From positions 1 through 13,468 of the forward strand of contig VBFW01000138.1 in assembly GCA_005880525.1 (NCBI GenBank): a DNA stretch of 13,468 nt. The letters are read 5' to 3'. This stretch comes from Chloroflexota bacterium. Its GTDB lineage: Bacteria; Chloroflexota; Dormibacteria; Dormibacterales; Dormibacteraceae. The notes below the pieces were generated by a model that worked only from the letters and a program-made list of their open reading frames with translations, searched no databases and was not told the origin of the DNA. Below, one piece after another: positions 7,236-13,468 of the stretch. The number at the start of each line of letters is the position of its first letter. Position 1 is the stretch's first letter. The position numbers and the translations under genes are program-made.

Positions 7236-8090
7236 ATGAGCCGGCGCCGCATCCGGCTCCAGGCCCTGCGCATCGCGATCTTCGCACTGGCGGCGGCGTT
7301 CTTCCTCGTCCCGATCGGCGCCATGTTCGAATTCTCGACCCGCGGCATCGGTGTCGCTTCACCGCGAACGCTTTCGGCGTGGGCCGCGATCCCGAGCACG
7401 CCCGAGCTCGCCACGGCGATCACCGTATCTCTGGAGCTTGCGTTGATCACGTCGCTTTTGATGCTCGGCCTGCTGCTTCCGACCATGGTGTGGGTGCGTT
7501 TGCGCTTGCCTCGCCTCAACCGCATCGTCGAGTTCATCTGTCTGATGCCGCTAACCGTTCCGGCGATCGCCCTGGTGGTTGGTATCAAACCCCTCTACAT
7601 CTGGATCAGCCTCAACTTCACCGACTCGATCCTCACGCTTTCATTCGCGTACCTCATCCTCGTGCTGCCGTACGCATACCGCTCGCTCGACGCGGGACTC
7701 GCGGCCATCGACCTCAAAACCCTCACCGAGGCGGCGCGCAGCCTCGGCGCGGGGTGGGGCACTGTGATGCTGCGCGTGGTTGTGCCGAACATGCCCGCGG
7801 CGATCCTGAACGCGAGCCTGCTCTCGGCCTCGCTCGTGCTCGGTGAGTACACATTCGCGAACCTGCTCAATTACGAGAACCTGCAGGTGGCCATCCAGTA
7901 CGTTTCCCTGGTGAGCGCAGGCACGTCGATCGCGGTGGCCGTCGCCTCGCTGTTGTTCGCCTTCGTGCTGCTGATGATCCTGTCGTTCGCCGGCAGCCGG
8001 CGACGGCGCGGTGGTCGAGTCGTGCCGGCAGAAACACCGATTGCGCCAGTAGCAACGGTGCCCCCCTCGCTGCTGGCGGAGGGGTCTTGA
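7236..8090 (+). CDS. ABC transporter permease (second subunit)
   Basis: Second membrane subunit, 284 residues, with about six membrane segments starting at residue 10. Its EAA loop is TEAARSLGAGWGTVMLRVVVP (164-184), close to the family consensus EAA-x3-G-x9-I/V-x-LP. ATG at 7236 follows GGTGA at 7 bases spacing and lies 7 bases after the first permease's stop; 16 further codons are open upstream but would overlap the preceding gene. The C-terminus ends with an Arg-rich, Pro/Ala-rich cytoplasmic tail (254-284). It pairs with the first permease to form a PotC-like heterodimer. Confidence 0.88.
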   Translation: MSRRRIRLQALRIAIFALAAAFFLVPIGAMFEFSTRGIGVASPRTLSAWAAIPSTPELATAITVSLELALITSLLMLGLLLPTMVWVRLRLPRLNRIVEFICLMPLTVPAIALVVGIKPLYIWISLNFTDSILTLSFAYLILVLPYAYRSLDAGLAAIDLKTLTEAARSLGAGWGTVMLRVVVPNMPAAILNASLLSASLVLGEYTFANLLNYENLQVAIQYVSLVSAGTSIAVAVASLLFAFVLLMILSFAGSRRRRGGRVVPAETPIAPVATVPPSLLAEGS

Positions 8091-9178
8091 TGAGCACGAA
8101 CGGCAGCAAGCTCGGCGTCGAGGTCCGGCTGGAGCAGCTGCGCCGCGTGTTTGCCGGCGTCGTCGCGCTCGACGAGCTCTCGCTGACGCTCGCCCCGGGC
8201 GAGCTGGTGGCTCTCCTCGGGCCGTCGGGCTGCGGCAAGACCACCGCGCTCAGGCTGGTCGCGGGCCTCGACGAGGTAACCAGCGGCAAGGTCCTTTTTG
8301 GCGGCACCGACGTCACGACCCTCGGCGCCAACAAGCGCGACGTGGGCATGGTGTTCCAGGCCTACTCGCTCTTCCCGCATATGACCGCGAGGCAGAATGT
8401 GGCGTTCGGCCTGCAGATGCGCCACGTCGACGAGCAGGCGCGCAATCGCCGCTCAGACGAGATGCTCGAGCTCGTCGGTCTTTCCGGCTACGCCGACCGC
8501 TTCGCGCACCAGCTGTCGGGTGGCCAGCAGCAGCGTGTCGCGCTGGCGCGCGCTCTCGCCATCCAGCCCAAGGTCCTGCTGCTCGACGAGCCGTTGTCCG
8601 CGCTCGACGCCAAGGTCCGCGGCCGCCTGCGCGATGAGATCCGGCGCGTGCAGCTCGAGGTCGGCATCACGACGCTCTTCGTGACGCACGACCAGGAGGA
8701 GGCGCTGGCCATCGCCGACCGCGTCGGCGTGATGAACAAGGGACGGCTGGAGCAGCTAGGCCCGCCGACGACCATTTACTCCCGACCGGCGACGCCTTTC
8801 GTCGCCGAGTTCGTGGGGCTGACCAACCGGATGGAAGGTGAGGTCAAGGGCGGCGAGGTGATCGTCCGCGGCACCCGGCTGCCGCTGGTGAGACCCGACA
8901 CTCCTGACGGGACAGCCGTGGCGCTGGTTCGGCCCGAGGCCGTGTCGCTCGCGTCGGACGGTGACGCCGGCGGCGGGCCGCTGGTCGGCACAGTCATCGC
9001 TGTGGCCTTCCTGGGCGCAACCAGCCGCGTGACCGTCGATCTCGGCGACATGATCGTGCTGGCGCAGATGCCGACGTCGCAGGCGGCGGCGACCCCGGCA
9101 GGCTCACGTGTGAGCCTGACGCTGCGCCCCGACCCCGTCCTCATCGCGAGGGACGAGACAGCCGCGGCCGAAGCCTGA
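8090..9178 (+). CDS. ABC transporter ATP-binding protein (PotA/FbpC-like)
   Basis: Energises the importer; 362 residues. The nucleotide-binding domain shows Walker A GPSGCGKT (44-51), Q-loop Gln90 in VFQAYSLFPHMT, signature LSGGQQQR (142-149), Walker B VLLLDEP (162-168), D-loop ALDAKVR and switch His200 in TLFVTHD. The domain after about residue 240 carries the regulatory TOBE-type fold expected in this subclass (NRMEGEVKGGEVIVRG, then VALVRPEAVSL). ATG 8090 shares its first base with the permease stop (TGATG), with GGAGGGG about 5 bases upstream. All catalytic residues are intact. Confidence 0.95.
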   Translation: MSTNGSKLGVEVRLEQLRRVFAGVVALDELSLTLAPGELVALLGPSGCGKTTALRLVAGLDEVTSGKVLFGGTDVTTLGANKRDVGMVFQAYSLFPHMTARQNVAFGLQMRHVDEQARNRRSDEMLELVGLSGYADRFAHQLSGGQQQRVALARALAIQPKVLLLDEPLSALDAKVRGRLRDEIRRVQLEVGITTLFVTHDQEEALAIADRVGVMNKGRLEQLGPPTTIYSRPATPFVAEFVGLTNRMEGEVKGGEVIVRGTRLPLVRPDTPDGTAVALVRPEAVSLASDGDAGGGPLVGTVIAVAFLGATSRVTVDLGDMIVLAQMPTSQAAATPAGSRVSLTLRPDPVLIARDETAAAEA

Positions 9179-9182
9179 CCCT

Positions 9183-10796
9183 TTGCTGACCGTCCACGAG
9201 CGCATCGTGCCCGGTCCCGTGCTGCGCGCGGGCTCTTCGTCTTCGTATCGGTCGCTGGTCACTGCTGAGGGCGAGCGCCATTCGGTGCGCACCGAGCTCA
9301 CAGGCCCCACAGGCCCCGAAATTCGGGCGCGGGGCGAGGCGCTGCTTGCCATCGGGCACATGACGGACCTGCACGTCACCGACGTAGAGTCGCCGGCGCG
9401 GTTCGAGTTCTTGAATCGCTTCGCGGGCGACTCGCGGTTTCGCGAGCTGCTCACTATGCAGCGGCCGCAGGAGGCGCTCAACTCCCACGCGATAGCGGCC
9501 ATGGTGCGGGCGATCAACGCGATCGAGGCGGCGCCCGTGAGCGGCAGCCCGATCGAGCTGCTGGTGATGACCGGCGACGCGATCGACAACGCGCAGGCCA
9601 ACGAGTTCGCCACTTACACGGCGTTGTTCGAAGGCGGGATGGTGAACCCGGCTTCAGGCGGGATCGAGATCGAGTCGGTGCAATCGCCTGGCTGGCCGGA
9701 CGGCATCTTCTGGAAACCGGACGGCGGCGGCTTCGGTCCTGACCACTTCCGCGTGGCTTACGGCTTTCCGCTCGTGCCTGGTCTGCTCGACCGCGCGATG
9801 CGGCCGTTCGAGTCGCAAGGCTTGCGAATGCCGTGGATCGGATGCCACGGCAACCACGAGGAGCTGTGCCAGGGCGTTGGCATCGTGACTCCCGAGCTGG
9901 CGCGGGCGATGGTGGCGGGCCGCAAGCCCATCGGCGTCCCCGAGGGCCTTGACGCGGCGACGGCGCTGGAGACCTTCGTCACACGACCGCAGCACTTCAT
10001 GTCCGGCGCGACCGTGGCGGTCACGGCCGACCCGAATCGCAAACCGCTCGCCATCGGTGCGTTCGTCGAAGCGCATTTCCGGCCGGGCGCACGGCCCGAC
10101 GGTCACGGCTTCACACCGACCAACCGCCGCGACCGCACTTCCTATTACTTGCACGACACGAGCGCCGTCCGGCTCATCGTCCTTGATACGTCGTGCCGCG
10201 CAGGCGGCGCGGACGGTTGCGTCGAGCGCGATCAGCTGGCGTGGCTCGAGGAGAAGCTGATGGAGGTACACGCCGTGTACACGGACAGCGCCGGGAACAC
10301 TGTGCACACTTCGAACGCGAACCGGCTCGTCGTCATCGCCTCGCACCACCCGCTGTTCACGCTGCGCAACGACCGCCTGGCGGGAGCGGCGCCGGCCGAC
10401 GAGCTGCTGCGACTGCTGCACCGGTTCGCCAACGTGATCCTGTGCCTGAACGGGCACGTCCACCTGAACCTGGTGCAGCCGCACGCCAACCGCGAGGGCT
10501 CGTCGGTCGGTTTCTGGGAGGTGACAACCGGCTCGATGGTCGACTGGCCGTGCCAGGGACGGGTCGTGGAGATCTTCGACGCGGGTGGCGGCCGTGTGGC
10601 GATCGCCTGCACGATGGTCGATCACGACGGCCCGGCGGATCCCGGCCCGGCGCTCGCGCCCGCAGAGATGGCGGGGCTGCACCGCCAGCTGGCGTTCAAC
10701 GACCCGATCGCTGGGGCTTTGACGACCCGGGCGGGAACCTCGGCCGACCGCAACGTGATCCTCACCCTGCCGGCGCCGTTTCCGCTTCGCGCCTGA
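9183..10796 (+). CDS. Metallophosphoesterase, PPA1498-like (TIGR03767-type)
   Basis: A calcineurin-like binuclear metal phosphoesterase of 537 residues. Metal-ligand motifs run in the normal order: D62-L-H64 in HMTDLHVTD, GD at 131-132 with Asn136, GNHE at 223-226, SHHP at 387-390 and GHVH at 424-427. The long insertions between motifs and the GYR/SYRSLV-like start recall the actinobacterial PPA1498 family, whose substrate is unknown. No signal peptide or Tat motif is visible, so the protein is probably cytoplasmic. Start TTG 9183 lies 4 bases after the ATPase stop with no good ribosome site; GTG at 9207 or 9219 is possible. Being last in the transporter operon suggests it acts on the imported compound or a product of it (inference). 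Confidence 0.85.
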   Translation: MLTVHERIVPGPVLRAGSSSSYRSLVTAEGERHSVRTELTGPTGPEIRARGEALLAIGHMTDLHVTDVESPARFEFLNRFAGDSRFRELLTMQRPQEALNSHAIAAMVRAINAIEAAPVSGSPIELLVMTGDAIDNAQANEFATYTALFEGGMVNPASGGIEIESVQSPGWPDGIFWKPDGGGFGPDHFRVAYGFPLVPGLLDRAMRPFESQGLRMPWIGCHGNHEELCQGVGIVTPELARAMVAGRKPIGVPEGLDAATALETFVTRPQHFMSGATVAVTADPNRKPLAIGAFVEAHFRPGARPDGHGFTPTNRRDRTSYYLHDTSAVRLIVLDTSCRAGGADGCVERDQLAWLEEKLMEVHAVYTDSAGNTVHTSNANRLVVIASHHPLFTLRNDRLAGAAPADELLRLLHRFANVILCLNGHVHLNLVQPHANREGSSVGFWEVTTGSMVDWPCQGRVVEIFDAGGGRVAIACTMVDHDGPADPGPALAPAEMAGLHRQLAFNDPIAGALTTRAGTSADRNVILTLPAPFPLRA

Positions 10797-10803
10797 GGGC
10801 TGG

Positions 10804-10840
10804 TGTTGCGCTATGCGCGACAGGGGCGTATAGTGCGACA
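10804..10840 (+). promoter_or_regulatory. Predicted IclR-family operator upstream of the reductase-ligase operon
   Basis: TGTTGCGC (10804-10811), TAT, GCGCGACA (10815-10822) form a 19-bp palindrome, and GTGCGACA recurs at 10833-10840 after exactly 10 bases. The spacing equals that at 4229-4265, and the left half-sites are identical. The operator covers both the -35 and the -10 of the promoter at 10806-10834, a layout suited to repression by the bound regulator. Confidence 0.65.
10806..10834 (+). promoter_or_regulatory. Sigma-70-type promoter of the metF-fhs operon
   Basis: TTGCGC at 10806-10811 and TATAGT at 10829-10834 are separated by 17 bp. Transcription should begin near 10841, giving a leader of only about 9 bases before the ATG at 10850. 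The promoter lies in the 53-bp gap after the phosphoesterase gene. Confidence 0.6.
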
Positions 10841-10849
10841 GCAGAGGGT

Positions 10850-11728
10850 ATGATCGCCGGCCCGCCCGTCAAGCCGTCGCGCCTGCGGCTGGACTTCGCC
10901 TCCCGGGAGGCGCTGAGGCGGTTCCTGTCCCACCCCCGCTACGAGGTCCTGCCTACCGAAGAGTCCGGCGACCTCGTCATGCGCAACCTCCCGACCGAGG
11001 TCACCATCACCGTCACGTCGTCGCCGCGGCGCGGGATCGAGGCGACACTCGCGCTGGCGGAAAGGCTGGCCGGCGGTGGCTACGCCGTGGTGCCGCACCT
11101 GGCCGCGCGGCTGGTGCGCGACGAACCGCACCTCAAAGAGATCCTCGCGAGGCTCGACGCCATCGGCGGCAGGGTCTTCGTGGTGGCCGGCGACTCGCAG
11201 GAGGCCGCCGGCGCGTTCCCCGACTCCGTGTCGCTGCTCGAGGCGATCGCGAGCCACGCGCCCGCGATGAAGGAGATCGGCGTGACCGGCTACCCAGAAC
11301 GCCATGGCTTCATCGATGACGACCTCACGATCCAGGCGATGTGGGACAAGCGCCGCCAGGCGACCTACATCGTCAGCAACCTCTGCTTCGACGTTCGCGT
11401 CGTCAAGAAGTGGATCGCGCGCGTGCGCAAGCGTGGAGTGCCTCTGCCGATCTTCATCGGCATGGCGGGCGTCGCGGATCCGGCCAAGCTGCTGCGGGTG
11501 TCGACGCGCATCGGGATTGCCGACTCGGCCCGATTCCTGCGCGGCCACACGAACTGGCTCATGCGCCTGATCCAGCCGGGCGGTTACGCTCCTGATCGCT
11601 TCGCGACGGGTTTGATGCCGGAGCTGGCGCGACCGGACATGAAGGTGGCAGGCATCCATGTTTTCACGTTCAACGAGATCGAGCCCACTGAGCAGTGGCG
11701 GCAGCAGATGCTCGCGAGATTGAGTTAG
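10850..11728 (+). CDS. metF: Methylenetetrahydrofolate reductase (MetF-like)
   Basis: FAD-dependent interconversion of 5-methyl-THF and 5,10-methylene-THF; next to a methyl-THF-forming corrinoid system it is likely to run as an oxidase of methyl-THF. The 292-residue barrel shows YEVLP (31-35), aligned with the catalytic-Glu motif of MetF (usually FEFFP), EVTITVT at 50-56, VPHLAAR at 81-87, VVAGD at 111-115 (Asp115 corresponds to the flavin-contacting Asp) and GVTGYPERH at 144-152. The departure from FEFFPP suggests a divergent branch. Start ATG 10850 has AGAGGG only one base before it, too close for a normal ribosome site; with the short predicted leader it may be translated nearly leaderless. 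A shadow frame is open upstream through the phosphoesterase gene and is rejected. Confidence 0.88.
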   Translation: MIAGPPVKPSRLRLDFASREALRRFLSHPRYEVLPTEESGDLVMRNLPTEVTITVTSSPRRGIEATLALAERLAGGGYAVVPHLAARLVRDEPHLKEILARLDAIGGRVFVVAGDSQEAAGAFPDSVSLLEAIASHAPAMKEIGVTGYPERHGFIDDDLTIQAMWDKRRQATYIVSNLCFDVRVVKKWIARVRKRGVPLPIFIGMAGVADPAKLLRVSTRIGIADSARFLRGHTNWLMRLIQPGGYAPDRFATGLMPELARPDMKVAGIHVFTFNEIEPTEQWRQQMLARLS

Positions 11729-11747
11729 ACAGGTAGGAGGGAGTGGT

Positions 11748-13288
11748 GTGGCGGTGACGTTTCCGAACGACCTGGAGATCGCCCGCCGGGCGAAGCTGCT
11801 GCCGATGCCCGAGATCGCCGCGATGATGGGCATCGGGCAGCATCTGCTCGAGCCGTACGGCCACGACGTCGCGAAGATCAAGCTGGAGGCGATCGAGGAG
11901 CTCGCCGGCCGGCCGAAGGCCAAGTACGTGGTGGTCTCGGCGATCACGCCTACGCCGCTCGGAGAGGGCAAGACGACGACCACCGTCGGCCTCGGCCAGG
12001 CGCTCGCGCACATCGGCCGCCCGGCGATTGTCGCCATCCGCCAGCCCTCGATGGGCCCGACGTTCGGCATCAAGGGCGGCGCCGCGGGCGGCGGCTACAG
12101 CCAGGTCGTGCCCATGGAGCGGCTGAACCTGCACCTCACGGGTGACATGCACGCCATCACCGCCGCGCACAACCTGCTCGCGGCGATGATCGACAACCAG
12201 ATCCACCATCACGAGGCGCTCGTGGACCGCGACAGCGTCACGTGGCGGCGCGTGCTGGATGTCAGCGACCGCGTGCTCCGCAACGTGATCGTGGGGCTGG
12301 GCACCCGCGAGGACGGCGTCATCCGCTCGACCGGCTTCGACATCACCGCCGCTAGCCCAACCTCCTGCAGACGCTCGAGAACACGCCTGTGCTGGTGCAC
12401 GCCGGGCCGTTCGGCAACATCGCGACAGGCAACTCGTCGGTCATCGCGGACCTCATCGGAATCCACTGCGGCGATTTCCTCGTGACTGAGGCGGGGTTCG
12501 GCGCGGACATGGGCGCCGAGCGGTTCTTCAACATCAAATGCCGGGCCTCTGGGCTGGCTCCGGATGCAGCGGTGGTCGTGGCGACGGTGCGCGCGCTGAA
12601 GGTGCACTCGGGCCGCTACCGCGTGGTCGCCGGCCGTTCGCTGCCCCCCGAGATGCTCAAGGAAAACCCTGACGATGTATGGGCGGGCGCACCGAACCTC
12701 CGCAAGCAGGTGGAGAACATCAAGCTGCACGGCGTCACTCCCGTGGTCGCGATCAACGCATTCCCTGGCGACCACGCGTCCGAGCATTCGGCGGTGCGTG
12801 CGATCGCCGACGAGATCGGAGTGCGATCAGCCGTCTGCCACAACTTCGTGGACGGCGGCCCCGGCGCCGCCGAGCTGGCCCACATGGTGGCCGAGGCCGC
12901 CGAGGAGCCGAGCACGTTCCGCTTCCTCTATCCGTCAGACATGCCGCTGCGCGAGAAGATCGAGACGATCGCCACCAAGGTCTACGGCGCGGACGGCGTC
13001 GAGTACTACCCGCCCGCGGGCGAGCAGATCGACTCGTACGAGCGCAACGGGTTCGGCAAGCTCAGCGTCTGCATCGCCAAGAGCCACCTGTCGATCTCGT
13101 CCGACCCGAAGCTCAAGGGAGCGCCGACGGGATGGAAGCTGCCGGTGCGCGAGGTGCGCGCGTCGGTCGGGGCCGGGTTCATCTATCCGATCTGTGGCGA
13201 CATGCGCACGATGCCCGGCCTGCCGTCGAGCCCGAACGCCATCAGGATCGACATCGACGACAAGGGCGAGATCGTCGGCCTGAGCTAA
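11748..13288 (+). pseudogene. fhs: Formate-tetrahydrofolate ligase, broken by an internal frameshifting deletion
   Basis: The intact enzyme (about 555 residues) joins formate and THF using ATP, or in reverse makes ATP and formate from formyl-THF. Here GTG 11748, with AGGAGG 7 bases upstream, opens a good N-terminal part including the P-loop PTPLGEGKTTTT (68-79) and ends conserved sequence at GFDITAAS (196-203). Homologous sequence resumes in the -1 frame at 12356 with PNLLQTLENTP and runs to the TAA at 13286-13288 (TEAGFGAD, VATVRALK, VVAINAFP, YGADGVEYY, MTMPGLP). By comparison with the Moorella enzyme as I recall it, about 53 residues between these points are missing, about 160 bp and not a multiple of three. 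The first frame runs off to a stop at 12485 (245 residues). Genuine loss or an assembly error are both possible. Confidence 0.9.
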
Positions 13289-13291
13289 TCC

Positions 13292-13363
13292 CGCGTTTGT
13301 GCACAAAAACAGGTTTTGGGCCCGGATTACAACGCGTTTGTGCACAAAAGTAGGTTTAGCCCG
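13292..13363. repeat. Two direct copies of a TTTGTGCACAAA palindrome repeat
   Basis: CGCGTTTGTGCACAAAA begins at 13292 and again at 13333 (period 41 bp), each followed by a similar AGGTTT...GCCCG tail. The core TTTGTGCACAAA (13296-13307, 13337-13348) is a perfect 12-bp palindrome. The pair fills the gap between two convergent genes, and the second copy supplies the TAA of the minus-strand gene. There is no GC stem with T-run, so an ordinary terminator is not evident. Confidence 0.75.
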
Positions 13364-13468
13364 CCGCCTCACGCAGCCATATCTGGAATCGGTCGGTGTC
13401 CATCACCGACACGGCGCGGGCCCAGCGGCCGGCGTAGTAGCCCGCGAAGTCGTAGTCGATCGTCGAGA
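13356..13468 (-). CDS. C-terminal end of an unrecognised protein (partial)
   Basis: The minus strand is open from the window edge to a TAA at 13358-13356 and encodes the last 36 or so residues, including IDYDFAGYYAGRWARAV, DTDRFQIWL and the end REAAG. Codon choice (G/C in third positions) is like the surrounding genes, which supports real coding. The fragment is acidic-aromatic then amphipathic; I do not recognise the family. It converges on the fhs gene. Confidence 0.55.
   Translation of the reverse strand, partial: STIDYDFAGYYAGRWARAVSVMDTDRFQIWLREAAG

Noticed and set aside
10193..10849. 219-codon upstream extension of the reductase frame
   Set aside because: It is an out-of-frame reading of the phosphoesterase gene; a promoter lies between it and the ATG at 10850.
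12389..13288. Separate 299-codon gene restarting at GTG 12389
   Set aside because: It is the middle and C-terminal part of the ligase without the P-loop domain, starts inside a conserved stretch, and has no ribosome site; treated as part of the broken fhs.
13292..13363. Two-repeat CRISPR remnant or Rho-independent terminator
   Set aside because: The 8-10 bp between units is far too short for a spacer, and the palindromes are AT-flanked without a GC stem and T-run.

Overview
The window is a GC-rich bacterial segment (every long frame carries open shadow ORFs). It encodes corrinoid- and tetrahydrofolate-dependent one-carbon metabolism plus an ABC importer. Gene content and codon use suggest a Chloroflexota/Dormibacterota- or Actinomycetota-like soil lineage, but nothing in the window fixes the phylum.

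Left block, minus strand (4195 down to 1): a tightly packed operon encodes a B12-binding corrinoid protein, a pterin-binding methyl-THF:corrinoid methyltransferase, a [2Fe-2S]/ASKHA reductive activator of corrinoid protein (RACo type), a DUF1638 protein and the first 20 codons of a small protein resembling the so-called virulence-factor domain. Neighbouring genes are joined by GTGA overlaps or gaps of a few bases. Two tandem 63-bp palindromic repeats sit in frame inside the 5' end of the DUF1638 gene. No substrate-specific methyltransferase (MttB/MtgB/MtaB type) lies in the window.

Centre, plus strand: an IclR-family regulator (4297-5109) diverges from the corrinoid operon. It is followed by a five-gene set: a lipoprotein substrate-binding protein, two permeases, an ATPase with a TOBE-like tail, and a PPA1498-type metallophosphoesterase without a visible export signal.

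Right block, plus strand: a methylenetetrahydrofolate reductase (10850-11728) and a formate-tetrahydrofolate ligase gene (11748-13288). The ligase gene is broken: about 160 bp, some 53 conserved codons, are missing at about 12355 and the frame shifts there. Two copies of a TTTGTGCACAAA palindrome repeat and the end of a minus-strand gene close the window.

How it fits together (inference): an imported methylated compound would be demethylated onto the corrinoid protein, the methyl passed to THF, oxidised by the reductase running in reverse, and released as formate with ATP gain by the ligase. The best regulatory observation is one operator layout (8-bp half-site, 3 bp, inverted half-site, then a direct repeat 10 bp further on) found both upstream of the corrinoid operon/iclR and over the promoter of the reductase-ligase operon. 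This is the arrangement described for IclR-family regulators such as PcaU/PobR, so the two one-carbon blocks probably form one regulon.
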